Shown here: one piece after another, positions 1 through 10,770 of the stretch
Numbering within the stretch: position 1 is the stretch's first letter
Layout: each line of letters opens with the position of its first letter
Source of the DNA: Loxodes magnus
Taxonomy: Eukaryota; Ciliophora; Karyorelictea; Loxodida; Loxodidae
Length of the DNA stretch: 64,000 nt
Assembly (NCBI GenBank): GCA_946699065.1
Contig: CAMPDV010000267.1
Location: 124,001-188,000, forward strand
Reading direction: 5' to 3'
Made by a program: the position numbers and the translations under genes
Notes under the pieces: generated by a model
The model's input: the letters and a program-made list of their open reading frames with translations, nothing else
The model's database searches: none
Told to the model about the DNA's origin: nothing

Positions 1-657
1 ATACGAAAATTTCAATGATTATGATTATAAAAAATCTACCTTTCAAACAAACAAAAATTTGAAATCAATAGGGTTTACTTCAAGGACTAATATACTATCA
101 GTAGAAAGAGCTTAGATAAATGGTATAATGCAACAGATTTCGTTGCCTCCAATTTATTAATTTAAAATGTCGCTACGGAAAAATATAGAAAAAAAGAGAG
201 ATGGCCCTATGTGGGAAAGTGCAGGTAAACCAATGTCATCTTATTTGAATTTCAGAGAATCTCTGTAACTGTTTTAATTTTAACGTGTTAACTTATACTA
301 ATCCTTCACTCTTTACTTGAATAGCCGCCTAATATTTCTATCCTATAAACGGAAGGATAATATCTTCAATTATAACTATTATTCCCCTATGGAGGCCATT
401 AATAACACAATTCATTCATACATTAAAAAACTCCAACAAAAGTATATTTTCGTATTTCTTTATATTATGTTTATCATCCTAACTATAGATGAGCAGCTGT
501 ATTATCTAAATTTTTCTTAATGAGCGTTACATAAAGACATATCTATTTTCTTATTAAACTAATATAGACCTATATTTTTTATTATTCATTTCTAAGCTTC
601 CTTAGTCGAACCTTGCTTAATTACCAATAATTTGGCATATAAATTCTGTTGATTGTT
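1..657. other. left-edge stretch, no gene resolved
   Basis: AT-rich sequence at the window edge. Frames are open under the relaxed code, which proves nothing here. Around 200-260 there is a slightly GC-richer patch that could be the end of a gene entering from the left, but no domain or start can be recognised. No RNA gene or repeat seen. Confidence 0.4.
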
Positions 658-1460
658 ATGGAATTTATTAGAATTTCAGAAAGCAAATTGAGCATTTTTA
701 ACCAGGATTTACTTAATTATGATGATTGAAGAGGATTTTATCTGCTACTGATGGATTAAGAACTAAAAAAAAGTAGGGTGAACTATAAAATGATTAGATT
801 GATGATTTAGGAGGAAAAGGAGAAAGATTGTATGTCGAATTCTCATTCATAAAAGTTGAAAATATGGTTGATTAGGTAGTGTAGTCAAAGAATTTGTAGA
901 TTCAGTATGTATATAAATTAACATACAATGAAGATATTTTCAATATCAAAAAATATAAATAGCTTATCAATATAATGAATAAGAAAAATATCTGAAGATA
1001 AGTTGCTTTAACTCCAAAGAGTAAGAAATTCAATAAAAATTAAGAAGTATCACACTATTCATTAACCACCTTTATGTTCTTCGACCAATAAAAAGCTTCC
1101 ATATTGAGGTTAAAATCAATGTACTAGCATTTATATAAAATGTAGATTTCAATGTTAAAATGAAGCTAATGGATATAAAAATATTACTGTCTTTAATATG
1201 AAGAAATTAATAGGAGTAAAAATTACATTTTGTTGAGATAGTTATTCAAGTATATAACTCTGAAATAATATTCAATAATACTTCGTAAGGAAATAAATAA
1301 ACTAATCACTCAAAGCTAATTAAAATAAAATAAAAGAAAGAAAATAATAATGGTATATGCTTTATGTCTAAATCTTAGAAAGATGAGAAGAAAAAATGAA
1401 GATTTATTTAGTAATACATAAAGTAATAATCAACAGAATCAGAGTAACCTCTAAGTATGA
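658..1460 (+). CDS. hypothetical protein with one small intron
   Basis: Not recognised. Starting at the ATG at 658 the frame reads MEFIRISESKLSIFNQDLL, then breaks near 777. It is restored by removing a 20-nt GT...AG intron at 778-797 (starts GTGAAC, ends ATTAG). The downstream frame has a mixed hydrophobic/charged composition and ends on TGA at 1458, giving about 260 aa. In-frame TAA/TAG are taken as Gln and three TGA as Trp. Its last 22 nt overlap, tail to tail, the end of the kelch gene on the other strand. No domain, signal peptide or membrane helix was identified. The start and intron are inferred; an alternative ATG at 489 would avoid the intron. Confidence 0.4.
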
Positions 1461-3850
1461 TTATCTATGTTCAAAATCCATAACTTTCTTTCATTATTCT
1501 CCAATATAAAGAAGAATCCATAGAGAAAGTTATTATATTCTTTGCACTCATTTAGAATGGCTCCTTAATAACCGAGATCAAAAAGTCTTCCTGATTTATT
1601 CTGTATATCTACAATGGCACCTTAAGTCTTAGCTTAATCATCTTTATCAATACCTCCAAAAATAATTAGCTCTTTTCTTTACTATAAATAAGAAGCTCCA
1701 TGGAGGTTTATTGGAGTATGTAATTTAATATCAGGTAACTTATCTCAACTATCTTATGGGATACTATAAACTTCGATATCATCCAGTAGTTCTTTTTACT
1801 TAGTTCTTCCTCCAACTAAGTAAACACATTACTAAGTCTCATTTACACAAGCATAAGCAGAATCTCTGATTTTAGAGCAAGAAGTTAGCAATTACCACTT
1901 CATCTTTTCTAAATCAAATTTTTCACATTTTTTTGTAAAGCCATTCTCTTCACATTTTCCACTAAAGCAAAACACAGCATTCTTATAGTAAGCAATCGAA
2001 TGATTGAATCGAGGTAGATTCATCATTTCTATATGTTTCAAATCAGCTTCCGTTTTTATTTATGCCTATTAATCTGTTGAATATTGGTTGTAAAATTTGA
2101 TTGATACAATAAAAGCTCTGGATAAAGCAGGACTATTTTTATTTATGGTCTCTCTTCCACCACAAAATAGTATATGCAACATATTATCCTCAACAAATGA
2201 TGCTGATTTACATAGAAATGGAACCTCCTTAGTGATTCATACATTGTAAAACTACTAATCCTTGATATTATACACAACCACGTTATTTTGAAAGAATTTC
2301 CCCCAATGAATAAAATGATCTTCAATCTTAATATTGTCACTTCTCTTCAGAAGCTTTTCAGGAGAAAAATATGCTTTTAATTTTTATATTGAAGGCTTTT
2401 TCTAAACCTTTTCCTTTTATTTTTTGGATGGAAATGGACAGCAACTTCAGAATGAGTAAGATTGATTAACATTACTAAAGGTAGTGAATTTAGATTGTCG
2501 TAATGATTCTTATATTGACTGATTCTCTTCAGAATTTTCCTAAATTTCGTTGCTAATCGCACTTTGTTTTGGCTATGGTGCTGGATTTGATCCTCTTTCA
2601 CTTGGTCGAAACTCAGTTATAGAAGTTTTGAAATTATTGCAAGATTAGTTTTCAGTCTATTTTGTAGGGAGTGAGATTTCCAAATGTTCTTCATGAAAGA
2701 TACTTTCAGACTAAGAAGTTTTAGTTAAAGTTTTCTTTTAGCTGCTTTATTCCTTTAGTGCGGAAGAACCTTCTTCTGTAGGATGGTAACTTTCATGTTC
2801 AAGATATTTGGATAAATCCATAGCAATATTTTACTCTTAATTTTGATTCTAACTCTATCGTGATCCATTACTCCCTGAATATGAAAGGCTGCTATACCCA
2901 CTCTAAAAGGTTTCCTTAAATGCTGAAATATGGGTTAACTCTAAGAAATTTTCATGATTTGTTGAAGAATAAAAAGGAACGTTATGCCTTTCTTCCTCAT
3001 TATATACTGAACTATATGGTGAGTTAATATCCTTAGAGTTACTGTTACGAGACTCTTAATTTTAAGCCTATTTCTGCTTATCTACATTCTCAGGCGTATT
3101 TTCCTGTACTCTTTCTAATTAAATAATAAGTTCATCTTCTTAAAGTTTAGTAGCTATATTCTAGAAATGCATCTCTTTTGCTGGTGATTCCTATTTCACT
3201 TCCTAAGACTCTTAGTTAATACTTTATACTAAAGAAGGAGTTAATGAATTTTTAGCAGAATCATTCTAAACTTATGTAATGTCCTTCAAATGAGAATTAG
3301 AAAGATCAACAGTATCTAGTAAGATTAATTAATTTTCCAGTTAGGTTTAACTCTCAAACACAAGCATTTCATTATCCTAGGTTACTTAGTCAATTGAACT
3401 ACTAATCTATATTGATTTCTAGGTCATTAAAATACTTTCTTCCTCTTCTTCTTCTGTTTGCTTAGTAATAGTTAAATTATAGTCAGTATACTCTACTTCT
3501 TCCTAGTCACTATCGCTCACTTCTCCAGCTACAGTCTAATCTCATGTTAAAATGCTTTCAATCATTTCCTTCGTGAAAAGTCTAGGTTATTTTATACTCA
3601 GTCTAATCAAAAACTGCTTAACACATTTTATCAAATCTATTGGGTTTTTCCACTAAGTTTATGGATTGATATCTAATATATACTCGTCTTCAAATCCTAG
3701 TTTATTCAAAGCAATAAAGAACTTTTCTTTAGCTCTTATTCTAAATTCATTAGACGTAATAAGTAGTAAAAGGTTAGATGAGAACGCTTCTCTTACACAA
3801 ATTTGTAAAGCTTCGATATAAGACATTTCACAAGAAAGAGTGCTTAGCAT
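1439..3850 (-). CDS. kelch-repeat protein with long disordered N-terminal region
   Basis: Reads as a single 803-aa frame from ATG 3850 to TGA 1439 with no intron. The N-terminus (about residues 1-65) is helical. Residues about 100-430 are low-complexity, rich in Ser, Gln, Asn and Glu. The C-terminal half holds kelch-type blades: motifs such as YLVGGRT, LIIFGGI and ILFCGGRE, with spaced Tyr/Trp positions, as in a beta-propeller. Two of the blade tryptophans are encoded by TGA, for example in PQDSWDKLPDI, where a kelch repeat expects Trp; this supports UGA=Trp. Kelch propellers mostly bind proteins or actin and can be ubiquitin-ligase adaptors; the partner is unknown. No BTB or F-box was seen. 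Confidence 0.75.
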
Positions 3851-3881
3851 TGATTTTCTTTACATTTTTTAATCTTTTAAA

Positions 3882-4436
3882 TCATAATTTTAATTTCTTA
3901 GTCCCTTTACTATCCTTCTATCTTTAATACCTTTATATTGCTTTGCTAAGAATATTAAAATATATCTATATGCATGTGCTAATTCCATCTGCCTTAACTA
4001 TTGTTACTCCATATCTGTTTAATCGATCCATTATTTACCTTGTGAATATGGTTAAAGCAAACTACTATTAGAAGAAGCTTTACTACTATAGTATTTAATG
4101 GCTATTATCCCTTTCTACTCTATTTAGTTATGCAGCTCGATTCATTAAGCTATTAGTTAAACTATCTACAAGTAATGATATGTCAATGTATGCAAACCTA
4201 TTATATGGTAATAAGGGAACGAAATCAATATCTGATAGAGTATTGAGTTATATATCAGGATTTTAATTTAAGCCCCTGATTAGAGCCTCCTTTGCTTGTT
4301 AATTAAGCAAGCTATCAATGATGATATGCACCTGCTATTTATTATTGATTATATGCCAAGCAACTGCTAAGTAGCAATTTCTATGTGTAATATAATAGAT
4401 AATCTTCTATATGCATGTGATTTAGACTAACTTCAT
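3882..4436 (-). CDS. hypothetical protein, 184 aa
   Basis: Not recognised. ATG at 4436 opens a 185-codon frame ending at TGA 3882, only 31 nt upstream of the kelch gene start on the same strand. The middle (about residues 20-110) has alternating hydrophobic and charged residues typical of a folded domain (for example HIIIDSLL, DIDFVPLLPYNRFAYID). It is followed by a Gln tract and a Lys-rich tail. TAA/TAG are read as Gln. No membrane segment is clear and no family could be assigned. The reading rests on composition only, so it is tentative. Confidence 0.45.
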
Positions 4437-4538
4437 TTCAACACTAGAAAAAAGCTTTTTTTTTTGTTTAAATTTGTACTGATTTTTACTTATGAAACTG
4501 CAAGGACTAAATTTGAAGAAATCTGAAATAGTTAAAAT
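4437..4538. promoter_or_regulatory. short divergent intergenic region
   Basis: About 100 nt separate the divergent starts at 4436 (minus) and 4539 (plus), so both promoters must lie here or inside the genes. It carries a long T run near 4457-4466. No recognised box can be named. Confidence 0.3.
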
Positions 4539-6188
4539 ATGTCTGAGTAAGAAGAAGAGGTTGAGGAAAATGAATTATCAGAGGAGGAAGAGGAAGAGTA
4601 AGAAGAGGAAGATTTAAGACCAGTTCTACTAAACGCTGCTAAACATAATGATTTAGAAAAGGTTCAGTACTGCTTAACTAAACTAAAGGATGTCAGTTAT
4701 ACTTCTAAAAAAGATTGAACTGCTCTTATGTGGGCGGCTGATAGAGGACACTCGGAGATAGTCAGAGCACTTCTAGAAGTTGGAGCTGCTGATCCTTATT
4801 TGAATATGAGTAATTTAACATCTGAAGGTGGCTTTTAAAGGCCTTTAAAAGCGGCTGATGTAGGAAAGTATACACCTTTGCATTGGTCTGCGTTTAACGG
4901 ACATTTAAAAGTAGTATGGCAACTCTTAAAATAAGGCTTAAAGCCATAAGACATTGACATCTATGGAAATACGAGTGTACATTAAGCTGCAGCTGGAGGC
5001 AGCACAAGAGTATTAGAAAGTTTCTTAGCTATGGGAGTTGATTTAGAAGCTAAAAATGCAAGAAGTCATAAGCCATTAGATTTAGCTACATCATAAGAAA
5101 CTAGAGCTCTAATTGCAAGTGCGATAAAGAACAAAAAGTGCTAAGCTTGCAAAGACGAATTTTCTTTCCAAAATGTTAGATTTTTTTGCGAAGTATGCAG
5201 AGGATTCTTTTGCCATAAAGATCGAGAAACATAATGAACATGGGAAGATGTAAATGCCTAAACACAAGATCGTCTTGTTTGTCGATGCCACAAATGTTGA
5301 GAGAAAATTAGAGAAGGAGAGTATAAACTAAAATCATCCATTCATAATAACATATTTGATGAAGTCTCAGAAGCCTTAGAATTCTGTCAAAGTAGATAAT
5401 TAGATATTGATGTTAAGCTTCTTTTAAATGGAAAAGAAGCATATGAAAGATTGAAAACAGAAGGATAAATTTAGTCTCTAATTCGAAGTTTGGCTGTCGT
5501 TGAAAACTACAAAACTATTCTTAAATCTGTCAATCAGTTGTAAGGAATAGTAGAAGAAGCAACTTAAAGAGGAGTCAAAATAGACGAGTCTATCTTGTAG
5601 CAGGTTAACTAAGAATGTGAAAGACTTAAGGCTGAAAGAAATCTTTAGCATTTTGTTCAAACTTCGGAAGTGTCAAATGCATAAAGTGAGGAAATAGCTT
5701 AGCTAGAAGAGCTCATAGAAACAGCAAGAGCTAAAGGAGTAGCTGAAAATTACTTGGTTGAGGCAAGAAAGCTAGCTGATAAAATGAATGGAAACTTATA
5801 AGCTCATCAAATATTGGTATTACTAACAGACTATCCTTAAAGAGAATATCCAGAACCTCCACCAATCGATCCAAAAACAAAGAAGCCAATACCATAGAAG
5901 GAAAAACCTAAAACTCCTGCTAAGAAAAAGAAACAAAGAGCTGAGAAATTTATTTTCCCCGAATGGGCAATGGAACTATCAAATTTAATTGAGTAGACAG
6001 AGAAGCTTGAATCTTTATGCGTTCGTGCTGAAGAGTTATATCTAACCTAATAATTTGTACAAGAATGTAAAGAGTAATTTGTAAGAATGCGTAAAGAGAT
6101 TTAGTTTAGAAAGTTCCAGGAAGAGTAGGAAAAATTAGCAGCTGAAGCTAGAGCGGCAAAAAAGAAAGCAAACGCTAAGAAAAGATGA
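4539..6188 (+). CDS. ankyrin-repeat protein with Cys/His zinc-binding region
   Basis: A 549-aa intronless frame from ATG 4539 to TGA 6186. It begins with an acidic Glu-rich segment, then about four ankyrin repeats at roughly residues 30-195 (DWTALMWAADRGHSEIV, YTPLHWSAFNGHLKVV, GNTSVHQAAAGGS). The first of these needs TGA=Trp at its WTALMWA motif. Residues about 205-265 form a Cys/His cluster (CQACKDEF, FFCEVCRGFFCH, CRCHKCW) that probably binds zinc; it resembles a FYVE- or MYND-like fold but I cannot assign it. The rest is helical, with coiled-coil stretches and a Lys/Ala-rich end. Probably a cytosolic scaffold. The terminal TGA fits: the following sequence is AT-rich. Confidence 0.8.
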
Positions 6189-7667
6189 CCTCATATATTA
6201 ATATATATAGCTTTTATAAAAATTAATTTGCTTTTATTACTATATGACTAACTATATTCACAAGTAAGCTAGTTTATATTCCAAATATATGCAACTTTCA
6301 AAAATAAATTTTGCAAAATCCAGCTAGTATGAGAAAATTAAATTTATTAGTTAACAAGAGAATCATTTTATTTATATCTCTTGAGATAACATTTTTAAAG
6401 GAAAGTATTATCCTTAGAATAATTATATATGTTCATTCAAAGCTTAAATGATTATAATCTTAAGTATATCTATATAAATAGTTGGTAAATATATTGTTAA
6501 AACATGTTCATTATTTCATTAATTTTTAAAAGATTTCTTTAAGTCTACAAATAGAAAAATCTTAAAAAGCTCTTTCATCGATTCTATTTTTATATTAGCA
6601 GATATTTTAGAAATGCTAAGAATTTTTCCACTTCTATATCTAAGTTATAACTTAACAGTTTAAATATAAATTCTATTCTATTATCCTTCACAATTCCTTT
6701 GAACTATTCTTATAAGCTTTAAGCCTTAATTCTTATAGGATATTTAGATAGTGTTATATAATTTAATATTAATTGAAGGGAAGTTAGATTATTATTGAAA
6801 AAGCTTTAAATTTAGTAAAATTGCTTAACCATTAAAGTTATAATTGCAAAGTAAATCATTTATCAAGTTTAGAATGTATACCATTTTTATTGAAGTTTAG
6901 GTATAACTTTATTTATAAGTAGCATTATATCTTTTATACCTAATGTCTTTAATTTTACTTTAAAAGGATAAAACTTTAGATGATCTATAATGGTTAGAAG
7001 TATCCAATTTTCTCTTCAATGTCTCCTAGATATTAATACCATTTTACGGATTTATATCTAGTTACTTTTATTTGATGATTATTTAATGAGCTAATTACTT
7101 AAAACTTTAAGCTACTAAGTCACTACTTAATTGACTTATGCTAAGGATTTATTAATTTACTTATAATAGTGAAAGTGATATCGTATAATGATTGTCTAAC
7201 ACTCTATCTACATTTTGCTATTATTTTGCTCTTAATTCTATAAGCCTATGATACTTTATCTTGACATTTCATCTTATTACAATTAATCTTAGCTTAATAG
7301 TCTTAGAATTAGTCTAATATAATAACTTTATTACAGGACTTCTTTTTTAATTTTTTTACTTGGCTTAAAGTGTAAAATGAGGTATAATATTCAATAGAAG
7401 TTCATTAAAAGGTATTTTCTAACTTTGATTAAATCAAAAATTACCATCAAACAGCAATTTTAACTATCAATTACATCATTTAATTTGATTATTGGTCAGT
7501 AAGTAAATCTACTAAAGCTTGCATGGTTATCAAAGTTAAATAGATAGTAGCAATAAATTAAAAAGATTAGAGGAAGATAATAGTATAGAAGGATAAGTTT
7601 TATTAGCATTATAATATAAAATTCTAGTTTAAATCTTTAGGATTAACTTCAATTATATTTTAAATCA
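6189..7667. other. AT-rich stretch, no gene resolved
   Basis: About 1.5 kb of AT-rich DNA between two plus-strand genes. No conserved motif, tRNA or clear repeat seen. A short gene with mini-introns could be missed. Confidence 0.4.
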
Positions 7668-8914
7668 ATGCTTTACTTTACTCCATCCCTTACTCTGATC
7701 TTTTCTATTTATGCTCTCATCACTCCCTTATCTTATGGATATTCTCTATCTCTAGTTTTTAATGAAGAGATGTGCTCAGAAGGATGTGTGAATTAATATT
7801 TGGGAGATTAGTTTTGTGATTATTAGTGTGATAATGTGGAGTGTAACTTCGATGATGGAGATTGTACTGATAGGAAAAGAAAAGCTATTGATGAGAATGA
7901 TGAGTGTTCGAGTGGATGCTTTTACTCTTAAATAAATGATGGACAATGTGATTATGAATGTGAGTAAGAGGAATGTGCTTATGATGGAACTGATTGCTAG
8001 ATCTACGAAGAATATGATTATTGTAATAATTAAAATTGTGAAGTTTAATGACTGAATGATGGCCTCTGTGATGATATGTGCAATTCTGAGGAATGTGGTT
8101 ATGATGGGTTAGACTGTTCAAATAATAATAATAAGGAAAATAATGAATGCAATGAAGGATGCTAACTATCTTATATAAACGATGGAGACTGCTAGAACTA
8201 GTGTTCTGTTGAGGAATGTGCTTATGATGGAATAGATTGTGGCTATCATTATAAAGAAGATAGATGTAGTTATGATTGCTAAATTCAAATGATAAATAAC
8301 GAAAATTGTGATCCTGAATGTTAGGGTTTCATAGAATGTGCTAATGATGGAGCTGATTGTTTAGTATCAGAAGAAAAGGATACAACTTTAACAAAATAGA
8401 GTAAAGTTAATATGGAAGAAAGTTGATTAAATATACTATAATCTAATCATGGAGGTTATAATGATAATACAAACTCAGATAAAAAGAGAATAAGTTCAAA
8501 TACAGCAATAGCAATAAGTTTATGGGGATTATGAGGAATAATAATTCTTTTAATATGTATTACTAAAGCACGACCTAAATAACCCGCTTCTAATTAGGTT
8601 TAAAATCAATAATAATAGTAGAATTAAGGTTATTAGCCAAGAAATAATTAGGTAAATTTTCAATAACAAATCTATAGATAGGAATTCCCTTGGGCTTTCA
8701 GTATGAAAATTAATAAAATCTAAATAATTTAGCTTAAAATTACTAATAAGAAGGCTAATAATAATATTTCGGTTAAGGAGCTTATGTCTAGCAAATCGGT
8801 TAAAATAATTGACCTCCTGTCTATATACATCCTTAACCATAATTTGGCCAATAAGAAGGATAAATCTAGTAAGAGGATGCAATTAATCAAAATCAGAATG
8901 AGTTTAATATTTGA
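7668..8914 (+). CDS. type I membrane protein with five LNR (Notch/Lin-12) repeats
   Basis: ATG 7668 starts a signal peptide (MLYFTPSLTLIFSIYALI), followed by five cysteine-rich LNR units at about residues 30-235. Each ends in an ECxxDGxDC-type motif (ECNFDDGDC, ECAYDGTDC, ECGYDGLDC, ECAYDGIDC, ECANDGADC), which in known LNRs binds calcium. One transmembrane helix follows (TAIAISLWGLWGIIILLICI; one Trp is TGA). The cytoplasmic tail is very Gln-rich, encoded largely by TAA/TAG. The frame changes in the tail near 8660-8690, best explained by a 26-nt GTAAAT...CTATAG intron at about 8651-8676; a 32-nt alternative starts at about 8700. The frame then ends at TGA 8912. Ciliates carry many surface proteins of this kind; the ligand is unknown. 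Confidence 0.75.
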
Positions 8915-9966
8915 AACACTGATATACACTATAAAATACTTAGTTTTCTTAATATACAATAAATCTCTCTTTTCTCTGTTATTCTACATCTTCCTAATAA
9001 AATTAGTTTTATAACTCTTAATATTCAGATAAGCTAATTTTAGAAATAGGGTTATATAATAAATGCTGTATTTATGATTCTGAATATTACATTTCGATAA
9101 ACGAAAATTACTATTATATTCCCCTTTCAATTTTAATTAAATTAGGATCATTACATATAAGGGAATATTAGGAGTTACTGTTAATTAAGGTAAACATTAT
9201 TAAACTTGCTTAAAAAATTAATGGATTTGATTTATAATTTTAGAAGCAAATAAGTTTAAAACCAGACTGGTTTATGATAGAATAATCAAATTAAAACTTG
9301 AGTATATTAGTATATTAAAGTTAGTAAATAAATAGAAGAAAGTAAAAAAGGCTTGATATTATAAAGTAAAAAGCATTCTCAATGTTTTTCGTCATTTTAT
9401 CATTACAAATATAGTAATTAACTTGAGCTTATCTTCCTAAAATAATTAATAGTATAGTGTATTTAATTGGGGCTACTTGCAACTACTAGAACGATTATTA
9501 GACTTATATGATTTTAATCTTATTCAACTTACAATTATTTTAAATGTTTCCTTTTCTCTCTGATCTACTATACCTATATCATTTCATCCATCATTCTAAC
9601 TAACTTCTAGCTTCTATGATTATACTTTTTTGTCAAATATAATAATATATATTATTAGATAATTTTGCTTTTAATAATACATTGATCATCAAGTTATTCT
9701 CATTACACTATCAATCACACTCGAATATAGATCTATTCGAAAATAGTTTCTTAATGTTGTTTAACCTTTGAATAGAAATGAAATAAGCAATCTTCAAAGT
9801 TTATCTTTAATAATACTAAACTAATATCTCCTAATATAATTATATTTACATACCTTTTCATTTTCTCCTAGTTAGCTTCATTCTTAATTTACCTAAAACC
9901 TTTAAAACTTTAGAATTAGATTAATATTCAAATTCTTTTATAACATTTATAAACTAAAAATTCTAA
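8915..9966. other. AT-rich stretch, no gene resolved
   Basis: Low-complexity AT-rich intergenic DNA between a plus-strand end and a minus-strand end. Nothing recognised. Confidence 0.4.
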
Positions 9967-10245
9967 TCAAATCAATGAACTTAGGTGCTTTCCCTTCTTG
10001 CCTTTCTACTTTTAATTTTACTTCTTCCATCTCTTTTCTTGACTCTTAATATTAGCGCTAATAATTTGCTTGTCTTTGATTTCTTGCTTTACTTGCTTTT
10101 TTTTAGTTTGTATCTATTTTTCCAAATTATCTACCTATTCGTTCAGTTTCTTAATTTGGTTATTTCTCTAGATATGAATCTTAACTTACTTCATGAATTT
10201 GCTAGGTTAAAGAAGCGAGGTAGCCTGTGAGTTTAATTAATACAT
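9967..10245 (-). CDS. small coiled-coil protein, 92 aa
   Basis: Not a known family. The minus frame from ATG 10245 to TGA 9967 encodes 92 aa with a clear heptad pattern (IKKLNEQVDNLEKQIQ, then KKKQVKQEIKDKQI) followed by a Lys/Gln-rich tail. This composition explains why the opposite strand looks like a Leu/Phe-rich open frame. It could be a free small coiled-coil protein or one exon of a longer gene. An imperfect hairpin lies immediately upstream of the ATG. Confidence 0.35.
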
Positions 10246-10267
10246 GTTCCCTTTATTAAAGGGGAAC
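10246..10267. repeat. imperfect inverted repeat (hairpin)
   Basis: GTTCCCTTTA and AAAGGGGAAC form a near-perfect stem around a 2-nt centre with one bulged G. It adjoins the start codon of the small coiled-coil gene on the minus strand. Confidence 0.5.
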
Positions 10268-10770
10268 TAGAAGATCTGAGTCTATTTAGTCTCTATTATT
10301 TATCATTTTTTAATTAGATTATTACCTTATCTTATATCATAATTTGGATATTACATAAAGGATTAAATGCTATCGAAAACATAATATCATGTGTATTATT
10401 GTCTAAACTGAAGTAAGTATACTAAAGCTATTAATGAATGTAAGAGTTTCATTTAAATTTTGAAGTTGATCAGTGATGAAATAATAAGTATTAAATACCG
10501 AATGATCAAGTGTATTTAAGTATTGTGATTATATACTAAATAAGCTACTATGCTTTAGATATAGTTAAAGGAGTAAACTTTATTTTATTCATTATGCTCT
10601 TTCTTCTAGCATATAAAAGCTCTTTAGCAGATCTCTTTTTAACATAATTAAAGAAAATTATGAATGCTCGTATTTATAAGGATTAAGAGATTTAAATTAG
10701 CTTTAATGAGGTAAGATTTACAAAATACTTATTTTCATAAATTAAAATTTTGATTCTACATTTCCTCACT
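10268..10770. other. intergenic, 3' flank of the TOG gene
   Basis: AT-rich sequence downstream of the minus-strand TOG gene. A second in-frame TGA for that gene lies at 10735, so its last 12 codons may extend into this stretch. Nothing else recognised. Confidence 0.4.

Noticed and set aside
8784..9014. Plus-strand 76-aa open frame
   Set aside because: It overlaps the Gln-rich tail of the LNR protein in another phase, and its composition is better explained as a shadow.
9985..10230. Plus-strand Leu/Phe-rich open frame
   Set aside because: It is the antisense of a Lys/Gln/Glu-rich coiled coil on the minus strand; hydrophobic runs arise from complementing charged codons.
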